Below, one piece after another: positions 9,703-21,174 of a DNA stretch of 64,000 nt. The stretch spans positions 9,814,037 to 9,878,036 of the forward strand of contig JALMQS010000153.1 of NCBI GenBank assembly GCA_024734495.1, read 5' to 3'. The translations under genes and the position numbers were made by a program. Under the pieces are notes generated by a model, which saw only the letters and a list, made by a program, of their open reading frames with translations, was not told where the DNA came from and did no database searches. The stretch comes from Forficula auricularia. Its lineage: Eukaryota; Arthropoda; Insecta; Dermaptera; Forficulidae. How positions within the stretch are numbered: the stretch's first letter is position 1; each line of letters starts with the position of its first letter.

Positions 9703-10239
9703 ACTAAGGAAAATTATCAAATAACACCTAAACTATTAACTCTAAGGCAAATTTTGTTATGAACAAAGTTGTAGTAAATGATATTTCTCACAACTATTGT
9801 TTAAAAAAATTCCCCCAAAAACACCTAAAAAGGAGGAGGAGGGTCAAAAAATGAAAATTCTTGGCCAGGTCCCGGGGGGTTGGGAGAGGGTCAGTGGGGG
9901 TCCAGGGGGCGTAGCTCTTGCAGATAGTTAAAAATAAAATAAGTAGTTTGTATTTTAAAAACTAGACTATCGTACCATAAGGATACGTTGCCACATTTCA
10001 AATGAGTAAATTTTTTGAAAAAAAAAGTTTCCAAAGTTGTTGTATTATATATTTTTACTTTCACATATATATTCTCTATATCAAGTAATGATATAGGATA
10101 TAATGTGAAGTATTGCGATCGCCTCCCGGGTCCTGACACTTTGGGAGGTTCTATCCCCAAGGTGAAAAAGTTAATTTCACTTTGTGACTTCTTGGAGGAA
10201 GAAATCGATGCCCTTAATAGTTTGACACCGGATCGAGAA
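9703..10239. repeat. Dispersed repeat and unassigned AT-rich sequence
   Basis: About 9703-9890 resembles the region 32340-32500 and 33320-33480 in inverted or partial form (a Helitron-interior repeat with GTCAAAAAATGAAAATTCTTGG). From 9900 to 10239 no repeat match was found. Two overlapping frames on opposite strands (10015-10248 and 9891-10286) have no recognisable domain. Confidence 0.4.
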
Positions 10240-10677
10240 CATATATAAATAAATACCGTATATTTTTTTTTTGAATTAAATAACAATTTTTGAGTTCATC
10301 AATTAAATTGTCAAATTGATATTTGTGAGATTTAAAACTCGATTTTTAATCAATTAAATTGCTCAATTTTTAATATATAATAATAATTGTAATAATCTTA
10401 TTGTGGGATATAAAATTGAAAAACCAATTATTTATTAAAAGGAAATTGAATAAAAATATAAATAAACATTTTTATGGAGACAACCACCTGTGAATAATTG
10501 TTTCAATTAACCAAAAACCCAGCCAAAGATGAGACTGTGACAGATCGAATGTCCAACACAAAAACCCTCCTACCCGTAAATTTCATCCAAATCGTTAGAG
10601 CCGTTTTCGAGAACCCGACCGGATGTATATATATATATATATATATATACAAACTTAGCTCGTTTAATATAATAAGA
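10240..10677 (-). mobile_element. Non-autonomous Helitron, family 2
   Basis: On the minus strand the 5' end is TCTTATTATATTAAACGAGC, preceded by A as expected for Helitron insertion between A and T. The interior (CGGGTTCTCGAAAACGGCTC, then a GTTGTCTCCAT block) matches 12275-12645 and 37480-37807. The 3' end of this copy is not identifiable. A TA microsatellite lies near the 5' end. Confidence 0.65.
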
Positions 10678-10728
10678 TTTCCTTTTTATTGAACACAAAT
10701 AAATAATACAATAAAACTACTATAATTA

Positions 10729-11019
10729 GTTGAATAAAAGATTTCACTGTCGATGGTAACAGAGTTGTTTTTATTTTAGGTTAAAAATAAAATAAAATGA
10801 GAGAGTCTTCTGTTTTTTAAATAAAATAATTTTTAATTATTTTTCAAAATTTTTCAAAATTTTCTATGTATAAATCTTAATTTGTAACTAACTTGAAATA
10901 TTTGTGATAGATCTGATGATGAAGGCAATGCCTTCGAAACTATAGTCTCTAGAAATAATTAAAAATTATTTTATTTAAAAAACAGAAGACTCTCTCATTT
11001 TATTTTATGTTTAACCTAA
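10729..11019. mobile_element. Short hammerhead-bearing insert with 15-bp TSD
   Basis: A 291-bp insert flanked by a perfect 15-bp direct repeat AAACTACTATAATTA (10714-10728 and 11020-11034). Its ends form an inverted repeat (about 10777-10845 with 10956-11017) that includes GAGAGAGTCTTCTG and its complement. A hammerhead-like motif sits between the arms. No coding sequence. It may be a solo PLE tail or a related hammerhead retroposon. Confidence 0.65.
10905..10955 (+). ncRNA. Hammerhead-like ribozyme in short insert
   Basis: CTGATGA, an extra T, stem II GAAGGC-AAT-GCCTTC (six pairs), GAAAC, loop TATA, then GTC, giving the minimal helix III (AC/GT) and GTC cleavage site of type I hammerheads. 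Helix I can pair TAGA upstream with TCTA after GTC, leaving one bulged T. This is the clearest core in the window. Confidence 0.65.
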
Positions 11020-11039
11020 AAACTACTATAATTATTTAT

Positions 11040-11532
11040 TTGTGTTCAATCAATCAATTATAATTAATTATGTGTGATTTTACTAAAATTTAAACTTTTA
11101 ATAAAATTAATCACAAAAATAAAAGCTTTAAGAGCTTCATTACTGAAAATTTCTCTATTCTATGTATGTTGGTTATTGAAAGGGACAAAATATTTCCAAT
11201 TGAATATTGTCATACAACATTTCTTTCTGAGTATGACGGAGTCATTATTCAACCGAATTCTTATCATAAGACGCACAGCACTCATCGAAATTTTCAATCA
11301 GCATCACCACACATCATCAAGATCTCTCTCATTTAAATGGTTGATTAATCGAGAGTGGATCAGACCCTATAGCTCCATCGGACTCTCCTCAAATCTTTTG
11401 TTGAAAGCAACCGAGAGGAAATATTTTATCTTTGATCAAGAACAAACCGCCCCAAAGACAGATGTCATATATTTTGACATTATTTATTTTCAATCAATAA
11501 TCGCCGGGCTGAACGTTCAAGCTCTCTAAGAC
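11040..11532. other. Unassigned sequence
   Basis: No repeat shared with the window and no recognisable domain. A 151-codon frame (11074-11529, plus) is AT-driven in composition and has no motif or obvious regulatory context, so it is not called as a gene. Confidence 0.35.
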
Positions 11533-11659
11533 CAGGGGTGACCAATCTTTTGGCTTACACGGGCCCCATTTGAAGGAAAAATATTGTCCCAGGCCGCAGA
11601 TAAAATATACAAATTTCTACCGATTTTGTTGATCAAAAAAGATAGTTGATAATATTAAA

Positions 11660-12274
11660 AAATAAGCTGACGTGTTCTGATGTGGACATACACTTGATTT
11701 TACCATACAACCTGGCCCCTAAAATTATTTATAATCATGTAGGGGAGTTAGTTTTGCATTTTTATACTTCAGGGTCCCGTTGATTATGTAAGGTAGGCAG
11801 CTATGTGACAGGTACCTAAGGATGCCAATCGTACAAGAAAAAATGAAAAAACAACCTAATTTTTGAAATTTTAGTCTATTTTCTTTTAGCTAAGTTAACT
11901 TACTAAAGAAAATCGACTAAAATTTCAAAAATTAGTTATTTTTCATTTTTCTTGTAGATTGGCATCCTTAGGATGCCTGTCATCAATAGGTGCCTCTACC
12001 TTATACAAAATTTGTTTGAGTTTGGTAAATGGGCAAGATTTTCATTTTTTGACCCTCAAGGCACCCCCCCCCCCCATTTTGGTCAGTTAATTTTTGCATT
12101 TTTATACTTCTGGGATCCCACTGATTATGTATACAAAATTTGATTGAGTTTGGTAAATAGGGAAAATTTTCATTTTTTGACCCTACCGCCACCCCCCCCC
12201 CCATTTTGGGCAGTTGGTTTGCATTTTTATGCTTCTTGGGGTCCCACTGAGCCATTTTGAGTCGATTTGCACTA
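11660..12274. repeat. Composite Helitron-interior repeat
   Basis: Begins AATAAGCTGACGTGTTCTG and contains several TACAAAATTTGGTTGAG-like modules separated by long C runs (near 12067 and 12192). Matching blocks occur at 25130-25280, 25740-26130, 29560-29757 and 49975-50600. A palindrome around 11840-11960 flanks AGTTAACTTA. No coding sequence. Confidence 0.6.
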
Positions 12275-12645
12275 AAATCTAATCAGCTCTTAATCTCAAT
12301 GGACCAAAACTTAAATGGACCAATTAAATTGCCAAATTTTTAATATATAATCATAATTATAATGATCTTATTGTGGGATATAAAATTAAAAAACCAATTA
12401 TTTAGTAAAAGGAAATTAAATAAAAATGTAAATAAACATTTTTATCGAGACAACCACCTGTGAATAATTATTTCAATTAACAAAAAAACCATCAAAAACA
12501 ACTTAGCTGAAGATGAGACCGTGACAGATCGAATGTCCAACACAAAACCCTTCTAACCCGTGAATTTCCTCTAAATCGTTAGAGCCGTTTTCGAGAACCC
12601 GGTCGGATATATATATACAAGCTTTGCTCGTTTTATATAATAAGA
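12275..12645 (-). mobile_element. Non-autonomous Helitron, family 2, copy 2
   Basis: Same 5' end on the minus strand as the copy ending at 10677 (here TCTTATTATATAAAACGAGC, preceded by A). The interior matches 10300-10650 closely. It lies inside the hAT remnant, so it inserted after it. Confidence 0.65.
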
Positions 12646-12731
12646 TTTTAAAAACAATTTGTCAATTATGACCGCGGGCCGCAAGTAAGACCATCGAAGG
12701 CCTCATGCTGCCCGCAGGTTGGCCAGGCCTA

Positions 12732-13450
12732 TCTAAACAAAATTTGTTGAATTTTGTACAAAAGATTTTTAAAGTTTTCAGCTTGAATGAATAAAAAAAA
12801 AAAAAAAAAAAAAAAACTTTATAAAAAAATTAGGGCATGGAGAAAATGATCTTTACAAGACGCGAGATAAAAGCAAAGGCAGTTTAATTAGAGATCAAAG
12901 GTTTGTCGACAAAGATAATGATCTTGGTTTGTACGTCATTAAAATCAAGAGGAGATAATTGACATATTGGGAGCCAATGGCGACTCTTCAAATACGTAGA
13001 GTCCGAGAAACCTAAACAAGAAACGGTGTGTGTTTCTGCTGACAGCCCTTGTCAATTGAATGAAATCCAACAGAGAAAGAGAAGACCGACCGACCGACCA
13101 TCTTGGTTGGGCTCCCCAACATTCATTCAAGGATTTGCATATAAATGTATATAGATCATTAATTTGAATATTCATAACACAGAAGTCTTCATTTAAAATT
13201 CTTCAATCTTTAAGAGTCCTTTTGAATGCAAGTAGCCTTTATTTAAATTTTCAAAACGACTACACCGGCACAAAAGAAATAATGGCAAGATTTTTATTCT
13301 TCCAATTGACTCATTCTTATAAAAATATCTTCTATTCTTCATGACAGACAGAAATACTATTCTAATTTAAACTTTTAAATTAAAATTTTAGAAATCGATT
13401 ATTATTAGTCGCCTCAAACATATAATAAATTAAATAAATTTTAGATGAAG
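12732..13450. other. Unassigned sequence with A run
   Basis: A run of about 24 A begins near 12791 but no retroelement body was recognised beside it. From 12840 to 13450 the text is not shared with other parts of the window. Short frames here lack recognisable domains. Confidence 0.35.
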
Positions 13451-13452
13451 TA

Positions 13453-14347
13453 AGGTCAGGTGGGGTAACTGGCCCAGCTTCTTTTGTTTTCCCAAGGATA
13501 GTACTCCATATTTTTGGCTATAACTAAGCTTCCTCACAATTATTACAATATTAATTGAAAGATGAAATTTTCTTCAAATAATCATGATACTTTCAACTTT
13601 TGATTATTCAAAATTTTGCAATTATCTTAAGTTGAATGTAAAGTTTTGCGGTTGGCCCAGTTAAACGCGTTGTGGGGTAATTGGACCAGCCCAGCCTATT
13701 TGCTGTTTTTTTAATTTTTAACATCTTTTGAGTAGTTGGACATGTTCCCCTATCCCTCAAGGCCCTGGCCGTAGGTAGAATTAGTCTCATTTGTATATGG
13801 ATTAAAAATAATCAAAGATGTAAGCGATTCGGGGTAATTGGGCCCTGACTAGGCTGGCCCAGTTGCACCAAGACCTCTATTTTTTTTATTCTATTGAATT
13901 TTTTAAGGTAGATAAGTTTAAACGCCAAGTATAATTTTTAAAATCGATTTTTTTATACAGAAAATACAAAAAAAGTATCATACATCGAACAACTAAACAA
14001 AATAAATTTTATTTTACCCATTGAAATAAAGTTAAATAAGTTCCTTATGCTTAAGAAAGCCTTAATTAAGTACTTACTCAAGTCTCAATATTTTCAAGGA
14101 ACTGGGTAAGGCAACTAGGTAAGAAGTAAGCACATAACTAGGTAAATAAGTAAATAAGTAATTAACTTAACTAAGTACTTAAGTATAAAATAAACTTAAA
14201 GAAATTTCTCTAATTCAGGAACACTGAAAATTTCCCACCAATATGAAAAAGTGAATTGCGCTAAAAAAATGCGGTAAAATTAAAAAGCTCTGGGGTTACA
14301 GGACCCTTGGCCCAGTCGCCCCCGCCCCCAGTTACCCCACCTGACCT
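13453..14347. mobile_element. TIR transposon with TA target duplication, non-autonomous
   Basis: Perfect 20-bp terminal inverted repeats AGGTCAGGTGGGGTAACTGG, flanked by TA on both sides (13451-13452 and 14348-14349), a Tc1/mariner-superfamily type target. The 895-bp interior has no transposase. The terminal motif GGGGTAA(C/T)TGG recurs inside near 13674 and 13831, always beside GGCCCA-like text. A TAAGTA-rich stretch spans 14040-14190. Confidence 0.85.
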
Positions 14348-14581
14348 TATAAGTGATTGAAAGTAACGCGACTTTTTGTTTGAGGTGTATAAGGTCTCAA
14401 GGCAGCTGTGTTTTACTTTACAATTTTAAATGTATTTCGATAGTGAGCTGGTTTAATTATCTAGTTATTAATGTTATAAATATTTAATATCCTGTAAAGA
14501 AAATGGCTGGGGGGCAAAGGAACCTCTCTTCAAAAGAGTGTGAAACAAAAAGTTAACAATATAACGTTTATATAAAATTTG

Positions 14582-15712
14582 ATTCTGGATGTTAAACAGG
14601 AATTCGACAAAGTGTGTCATGAAAGACTCCTTTATAAAATTAAAAAACTCTTCCCGGATCAATACTATAGGATTTTCAAGTCATATTTGCAAAATAAATA
14701 TTTTCAAGTTAAAATAAAAAAATGATTTCTCGAGTTACCATCAAATTCATTCAGGAGTTCCTCAAGGAAGCATATTAGGACCACTACTTTATACAATATA
14801 CACAGCGGATATCCCAATACTGGATGACACTTTTATTGCGACCTACGCTGATGACACTGCTATACTTGTCACCGGAAATGAGCCAGAAACAGTATCAAAC
14901 CAGCTTCAAGAACAGCTAAACACACTACAAAATCGGCTACACAAATGGAGAATTCAAGTAAACGAGCTGAAGTCAACCTACATCACCTTCATAAATAAAC
15001 AAATTACAAGCCCGCCTGTTTACTTGAATTCCCAAAATATTCCCTACAACAACAAGGTAAAATATTTAGGCTTGCATTTAGACTCCAGACTCAATTGGGC
15101 AAATCATATTGATAGAAAACGTAAGCAATTAGAACTTAAATACAAAAATATGTATTGGTTAATTGAAAGAAAATCGCAATTGTCATTAAAAAATAAAGTC
15201 CTATTGTATAAAACAATCTTAAGGCCAATCTGGTCATATGCTTGCCAATTATGGGGTACAGCCAGCGAATCGAATTTAAGCAAAATCCAAAGAGTCCAAT
15301 CTAAAATTCGTAGGGGCATAACCAACGCCCCTTGGTACATAAGAAATGAGTCCATTCACAAAGATCTTCTTGTTCCCTCGATCAGGAAAGAAATTCACCG
15401 CGCATTCATAAAGCATGTAAACAAATTGGAAAATCATACAAACCCATCAGTCATCAATCTTCTCGACAAAAGTCAAACGATAAGAAGACTGAAGAAAAAT
15501 CACATCCTAGACATAGAAGACCGCTACCAACAAAATAATTGGGAAAACAAATACTATTAGGAAGGTCTTCAATGAATGACTTGTCCTATCACGAGTTGTG
15601 TAAATGAATTGCGTGAATGAACAGTATGAACGAGAGTGTGTTTGTATTCTTTTATCAATTTTACTTATAGATACATTTTGTAACTGATTGTAAAAAAATG
15701 AAAAAAAAAAAA
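14582..15712 (+). pseudogene. Jockey-like LINE reverse transcriptase, 5'-truncated
   Basis: Encodes the reverse transcriptase of a Jockey-clade non-LTR retrotransposon from motif A to the C-terminus. It opens with ILDVKQEFDKV (motif A), passes SGVPQGSILGPLLYTIYTADIP, then TYADDTAIL with the catalytic YADD, KYLGLHLDSRLNW and the thumb region, and stops at 15560. One frameshift lies in an A run near 14725; otherwise the frame is open. Upstream endonuclease and gag-like parts are absent, a normal result of incomplete reverse transcription. A 3' untranslated region runs to an A-rich end followed by a TA microsatellite near 15712. A target duplication could not be fixed because of the low-complexity 3' flank. 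Confidence 0.9.
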
Positions 15713-16085
15713 ATATATATATATATATATATTTAAAATGTATTCGGTAATCAACAAGGGGAAGGTTTAAAAAAGGTGTAGTGTAGAGAGATGTGATAAT
15801 TGATAGTATTTGGAATAGTGTATGTTATAGGAGACTGGTCGCCGTTCCTATGTCTCTGGCGCAAAATTGAATGCGCTGCGTGGGCGGTGAGCTTCTCGCT
15901 GCATGCACGGAGCTCAAGTGCCTGGAGTTGCCTTTTCTGAACTTAGTTGTTCAGAAAAGAAGTGGTGTGTTTCTGGCCGCTAATTTGGGCAAAGGAAAGT
16001 GTTTGTGTGTCGCCAATTCATGGATTGGCGATTAAACAGATTTTTTGCTAAGCCTGGCTTAGCGATTTGGTAGAGTTTTAACCCT
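15713..16085. other. Unassigned sequence between LINE and SINE
   Basis: Moderately GC-rich for this window. It contains an inverted pair CTTTTCTGAAC and GTTCAGAAAAG near 15933-15960. No coding frame or shared repeat recognised; it might be a SINE body continuing from the element at 16086. Confidence 0.35.
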
Positions 16086-16290
16086 TTTTTTTATTGTAAG
16101 CGGGAACAAAGGCCATTTAGACAGCACTTCAGTAAAGTGTTAGCAGGGTTAGTGAGGGAGCCGAGTGTTAACCGGTAGAAATTTTATATGCTAGCCAGGA
16201 TCGAACCCCGGCCTACCGCTTAAACATCGTCATCATCGATGCTGAAGCGTGGCCAGCGCGTTAGCCAGCTCGGCTAAGCCGACTCCCCGA
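16086..16290 (-). mobile_element. tRNA-derived SINE
   Basis: The minus strand begins with a tRNA-like head: A box TAGCCGAGCTGGCTAACGCG and B box GGGTTCGATCCT. The spacing between boxes is long, as in tRNAs with a large variable arm or with an insertion. An ATAAAAAAAA tail lies at the low-coordinate end near 16086. No clear target duplication was found. Confidence 0.65.
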
Positions 16291-16780
16291 TAAAACCTTA
16301 GATAAAAAGAAAAAATAATTAACGAAAGGATCACATAGGATATTAATTTTAGTTATCAGAATATTCTTACCCTAGACTCATACAAAATAGCGAATAACAC
16401 CCTCAGAGGATAATTTTACTACATGATTAAGGATTGTGGCTATTTGGAAGCATTTGTAATAAAACTTAGTGATATGCTCCTGCTCTGAAGGGTATTCGAA
16501 AAAAGAAAGACTTTATGTGATGGCTCGCCATGGGCTTGAAAAGTGGTGGGGGGGGGGGGGGGGTGAAATTGCAAAAGTGCCCCAAAGGTGTCGAGCGCCA
16601 CGAGTGGGAGTATAGTCACGTGATTAGGATGAAAAATTTATGCCAATTTTGAACAGTATAAGATACCTTCAATTAAAAACAATATTATTATTTAAAGTTA
16701 GATTATTTTTAAATACTACAATATTCCATACACTTAATTCTTGAAATAACGATTCAAAATGAAGTAATCAATATAATGGT
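16291..16780. other. Unassigned sequence with G run
   Basis: No recognised gene or repeat. It contains a run of about 14-15 G near 16549 followed by GGGGTGAAATTGC. Confidence 0.35.
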
Positions 16781-17601
16781 TTTAGGATTCTATATTTCTA
16801 ATTTCACCGACTTCCAGGTTAAACTGTTTGACTAATTGACTTGAAAATTGAAACATAGACTCCTGAGGGGTCAAGTAATCGTAGAGATGTTGAAAAATTA
16901 ATATTTGTTATTCTTTAAATAATCATGACCCACCCCACTTTGGTCACCACTTTTCTAGGGGACCCATAGTATTTATGACATAAACTATGCTATACTAGAT
17001 ATGGCTAGATAAATTAGAGGTAGTGGAGACCCCGCTGATGTTATATGTGACGAATAAAGTGGTAGCGACGACATGCTATTTGAAATTCAAAATATACTGC
17101 TGACGTTATATGAGAGATATAATCAGGGATTAAAACCATTTGAAACCAGACAATTTTTGGTGTCGCTGTTAACGCTATTCGTCCTAGAACAAGTTAAAGA
17201 ATACGTAGGTTAATTTTACTCAAAATGGGCAAAACCTCTTCAGTTCCAATCCCTTACATTTTCTATCTTAATTATAGAAATATCAATATAATAGTTTTGG
17301 GATTTTATATCTCTATTGTTCACCGACCTGCAGTTTAAACGACTTGACCGATTGACATGAAATTTGAAACATTAACTCCTGGGGGGTCAAGTAAGTGGTG
17401 TGATTCATAAAAAGTGAACTTTTAGTCCCAGAAGAAACTTTTCCATTTTTTTTCTATTCTAATTCCAAGTTCTAATATGAAAACTCTAATTGAATTTTTT
17501 CCACAAATTTAAATTTAATCTTTTTAAAAGCCACAGTTTAATATAATACCTGCAATTTATAAAAAATCTCTCTCTAATTATAACAAATAAAATATATATT
17601 A
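16781..17601. repeat. Dispersed repeat, two partial copies
   Basis: About 16790-16960 and 17285-17560 share the sequence TATATCTCTATTGTTCACCG (with variants), then TGACATGAAATTTGAAACAT and a following block. The same family appears near 46100-46330 and partly at 700 and 2735. It resembles Helitron interiors but has no identifiable termini here. Confidence 0.5.
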
Positions 17602-18348
17602 GGGACCGTATAAATTACGTCACACGAATTTGAAGATTTTTAGCCCCCTCCCCTTCTCCTGTGTCACATTTTCATTGTGACGTCACACTAACACTTCTAT
17701 ACCCTATAATTTAATAATTGTAGAAATTTTTTGTCTAGATTTATTTTACCAACATTTTCAGGTTGGAATAATATCTAATAAATAAATAAATAAATAAATA
17801 AATCTTTATTTCTCGACCTGCTTAGAGGCACAAGTCCTCGGTGGCTAGGTCCTCCAAACATCAATACAATCTAGCTACAATGCATTAATAAACATCAATA
17901 CAAATTAATTACAACAATTTAACAAATAATAAACAAGTAAAAAAAAAAAAAGAAGAAAAAAAATAGAAATGTATGCTCATTAACAAATAACATGACCATA
18001 GATTTCCATCAAAAGACAAAAAGTAATTTAAAAATTCCGCGCAAAAACCCGATACCAGGAGCAAGCGATGCATTGGCCATCCCGACATTTGCCATAAGCT
18101 GTTAAGGAAACCTGGTCAAAACCTTAACAAGGATGGTATGACCACTCTCTACCTCACCTAATCTCTGCTTGTGAGAACTAAATAATAATAATCTAAAATC
18201 TAAAAAATATATTTTAAAATTTTTTTAATTTGACTTTTGTGACATCACAATTTTTAAGATCCTCGGGCCTCCCTTGTCACATTTTTTCTGAAATCTGAGA
18301 CGCCTCCTCCCCCTTAGGTACTGTGTGACGTAATTTATGGATGGCCCC
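17602..18348. mobile_element. PIF/Harbinger-type MITE
   Basis: Ends are GGGACCGTATAAATTACGTC at the left and the reverse complement of GGGGCCATCCATAAATTACG at the right, an imperfect TIR extending through a CGTCACAC block. Both sides are flanked by TTA (17599-17601 and 18349-18351), the 3-bp duplication typical of PIF/Harbinger. A retroposed insert interrupts it at 17776-18176. No transposase. Confidence 0.75.
17776..18176 (-). mobile_element. Retroposon insertion with (TTTA)n tail
   Basis: On the minus strand the insert ends in AATAAAGA followed by a TTTA repeat, as in LINEs or SINEs with short 3' repeats. Near-identical flanks AATAATATCTAA and AATAATAATCTAA suggest a target duplication of about 12 bp. 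No coding or tRNA-like head was recognised. Confidence 0.55.
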
Positions 18349-18351
18349 TTA

Positions 18352-18759
18352 TTGTGGGATATTTATTGCTTACTTTAAAAATATTACTTCTAGTAATCTC
18401 TGGTTTGAGAGGGTTCGAGAGTTTTTACTCGGAGCGACACGGAGTGCTATCGCCGATTACGGCTAATAATAATGACCACCTTATTGATTTCTTCTGGAGA
18501 GATGGCACAGTCCAACCCTTTTTCCAGCGTTAATCTATGTATTTAATATTTTACCCAGTAGCCTATATTCCCAGGCTTGAACATGGCGGTTTCCTGCCTA
18601 TTTTTTTTATATTCCTTAATTACGGCAACTTCCTTCTACTTATTTATTTATCTGTTTTTTAAATTATTTATTTTTAAATAATTTTACAGCAATTTCTTCA
18701 TACCCAGTGACATATTCTAACTATTTATTGTTTGTTTGATTTATTTGATTATTTATTTA
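18352..18759. other. Unassigned sequence
   Basis: No gene, RNA or shared repeat recognised; AT-rich from 18600 onward. Confidence 0.35.
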
Positions 18760-19387
18760 CGAGCTTCGAGGGCGTGCCGGGTGCCCTGGTGGGTTTTCGC
18801 ATTTCTAGCTTTCTAATGGTCTACATATTATGTGTATATTTGTTTACTCGTACAGCAATTTGTCCACATTGATAAACATTATAAAAAATAAATAGGAAAA
18901 TAATAATAAAAAAATAATCGTATATGAATAAAAACATATAAAAATTAAAAAGGATTTGTTTCTAATTTATATATAAAAAAAGCCACTTCAATCACTTTAT
19001 TTGTAAGCACACCTGTAATGTTATGATTTAGACACCTGTTAATTAAAAACAAACAAAAAATTCCTAATTTTAAATAATATATTAATATTTGCTATAACCT
19101 ATTATTGGGTTTTAAAATTAAAAAACCAATTAAAAAAAAAAGATAATTTAAAAAATGTAAACAAACTTTTTTATTGAGATTTTCATCTATCAATAATTAC
19201 TTTAATTAAGAAAAGATCAATTAAGATTAAATTTGTCGAGGTCCAGACCTAGCCAGATCGTTTTCTCATCCTCAAAACTTGTTAATAGAATGTGTTTCAT
19301 CAAAATAGGTAGAACCGTTTTAAAAATAGAACTAAGATACAAATATATAAAAATATAAACAATTTTTGTTCGTTTAATAGGAGTAGA
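18760..19387 (-). mobile_element. Non-autonomous Helitron, family 1 with CTCG-type 3' end
   Basis: On the minus strand it starts TCTACTCCTATTAAACGAAC (after A) and ends ...GGCACGCCCTCGAAGCTCG followed by T, so the insertion lies between A and T. The interior matches the full-length copy at 27561-28371 closely until the last 60-70 bp, where the 3' end is a different module. No coding capacity. Confidence 0.75.
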
Positions 19388-19854
19388 TTTACTTCAGGGG
19401 TGGTAATTTCTATCCTAATATATCATATTAACTTATTTAGCTACCAAGATGATGTATTTAATTTAATTTAATTTAATTAGCAGCTGAGATTTCTGAAAAT
19501 TAAGCTAGGTACGTACGTCTCTATATTCCCTAAAGGTGTCGTTTAATTAATAAAACGTGTAGATATAACCCTGAAGGGTCGATCGGCGATACAAATTATT
19601 AACTTTAAGAGTAGCCAAGGGAATTTGTTCAGTGACCCATACAATCTAATATCTTAATTTAACTCACTTTTAAATCGATTGATTATTAAAAGAATGATAA
19701 TTTTTCAATTATTTACAGTAGAATTTCTGTATTTATTGATTTTACAACGAATGCAGATATATGTTGCCGATCAGTCGAACGCCTGAGAACTGCAAAAATG
19801 CAATTCTATGACTACCATATTCTTTCCAAAAAATAATTTTAAAAGAAAAAAATA
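19388..19854. other. Unassigned AT-rich sequence
   Basis: Contains a short TTTAA repeat near 19458-19480. Nothing else recognised. Confidence 0.35.
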
Positions 19855-20112
19855 AAACCGACTTCAAAAAATTTAAATTCAACAAATAAAATCCACTAAA
19901 AGGTATAAAATAATTATTATCTTATTTAGTTACAACTAAACAACGAAATATTAATATGAAATTACTTTTTGAAGTTGGTGCCAAACATATACCTTTTATG
20001 AATCGCACTCTACGGATCTTACTTAGTACGTTTGGCGGGTACGCTCGCTTATAGGTATAGTTTGTTTGGCACCGACTTCAAAAAGTAATTTCATCAAGTC
20101 GGTTTTATTTTT
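19855..20112. mobile_element. Fold-back MITE, CCGACTTC family
   Basis: A near-palindrome: AAATAAAACCGACTTCAAAA at the left, an internal GAAATTACTTTTTGAAG, a centre with ACGTTTGGCGGGTACGCTCG, then GGCACCGACTTCAAAAAG and AAGTCGGTTTTATTTTT at the right. The same element is complete at 62425-62830 and partial at 39870-40035. Confidence 0.7.
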
Positions 20113-20880
20113 TTCTTAAAAATTATATTTATTTTTCTCTTTTAGTGATGTTATTAATAGTGATCATCAGAACTTAACCAAATTAATATGGCACTATCCC
20201 TAAGATACCCCCTTTCAAATAAAAAAGAATCATCAAAATCGGTTCATAAACAAAGAAGTTGTATATCAATGAGAATAGTTTCGACCGCGCTTATTTGAAA
20301 AATATATTTTATCACGAGACTGTATTGGGAGATTGAATATATAACATCTAAGATTTCAAGGTCACTTGGTGATCCGTCCGAATGTCTAGCAGGCTATACG
20401 CAAAATGACGTTGGATTGTAGCTAAGTGGATCACATCTTTTGTCTCTCTTGGTCCAGACTTAAGACTCCGCAGACTTCAATAGCATAATCCGCAGTGGTG
20501 ATAAAATATCTTTTTCAAATAAGCGCGGTCGAAACAATTCTCATTGATATATAAATTTATTTAAAATCATTATTTCAAGTTAGAAATATATAAGTACAAA
20601 TATTATTTTCACTCAATATTTGACAAAAATTCCCTACAGTTGATTCGTGATCGAATCAAATGTAGAAAACATTCGGTCAAAGAAGTTAGGCCTGAACAAA
20701 CCTAACAAAAAAGGTCTAATACCAATGGAAAAAACTGGACGAATCGGAAGCTAGACTGAACGCAATGCAAAAAAATTTCAAAATCGGTTCATAATTGGCG
20801 GAGATATCAGGTAATATAGACAAAAAAAATCAGTCGAATAGAGAACCTCCTTCTTTTTTGAAGTCGGTTAAAAATAGTTT
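20113..20880. repeat. CCGACTTC-associated repeat with nested fold-back
   Basis: Continues from the MITE and ends with TTTGAAGTCGGTTAAAAA. It shares AATCGGTTCATAATTGGCGG, AGATATCAGGTAA and GTCGAAT blocks with 50580-50700 and 61290-61400. A separate fold-back occupies 20265-20555. Confidence 0.55.
20265..20555. mobile_element. Fold-back element with tRNA-like centre
   Basis: Arms ATCAATGAGAATAGTTTCGA...GCGCTTATTTGAAAAA (left) and their reverse complement (right) enclose about 170 bp. Within it, TAGCTAAGTGGATCACATC resembles a pol III A box and GGTCCAGACTTAAGACTCC a weak B box. Compare the similar design at 61858-62112. The arm match is clear, the tRNA likeness is weak. Confidence 0.5.
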
Positions 20881-21174
20881 TTATCACTAAAATAAAGTGA
20901 CCAGATGTTTTACAATGGAAAGTGGGACATGAATCACTATGTATATATAATAATTATTTTATTTATATATTCTAAACCATAATAGAATAAAAGCTGTCAT
21001 ACATAAGATTAAAACATCAACATAACAAATAAAGATATAATCACTCGTGTACTTTTCCGATAAAATTTGAACTTTTTTCATTTTGTGAATGTTGTTACAA
21101 AATTCCCCACAAGTATTGGAGAAATTGCACTTCTTTTGTGATATAGCCTTCAACGTTTCTAAGAACTGTCTAAT

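Larger units (their letters stand above)
11533..12731. mobile_element. hAT-type transposon remnant with nested repeats
   Basis: The left end CAGGGGTGACCAATC and the right end GGTTGGCCAGGCCTA are imperfect inverted partners of the CAGGGGTGGCCAACC type common in hAT elements. The flanks TCTAAGAC and TCTAAACA agree at 6 of 8 positions. Only about 120 bp at the left and 70 bp at the right are hAT sequence; the middle is filled by Helitron-type repeats (about 11660-12645). Confidence 0.65.

Noticed and set aside
9891..10286. Opposing frames of 131 and 77 codons
   Set aside because: Overlapping frames on both strands with no domain; the longer one covers several AT-rich repeat fragments.
11074..11529. 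151-codon plus-strand frame
   Set aside because: No recognisable domain, AT-driven composition and no supporting context. A database search could reopen it.
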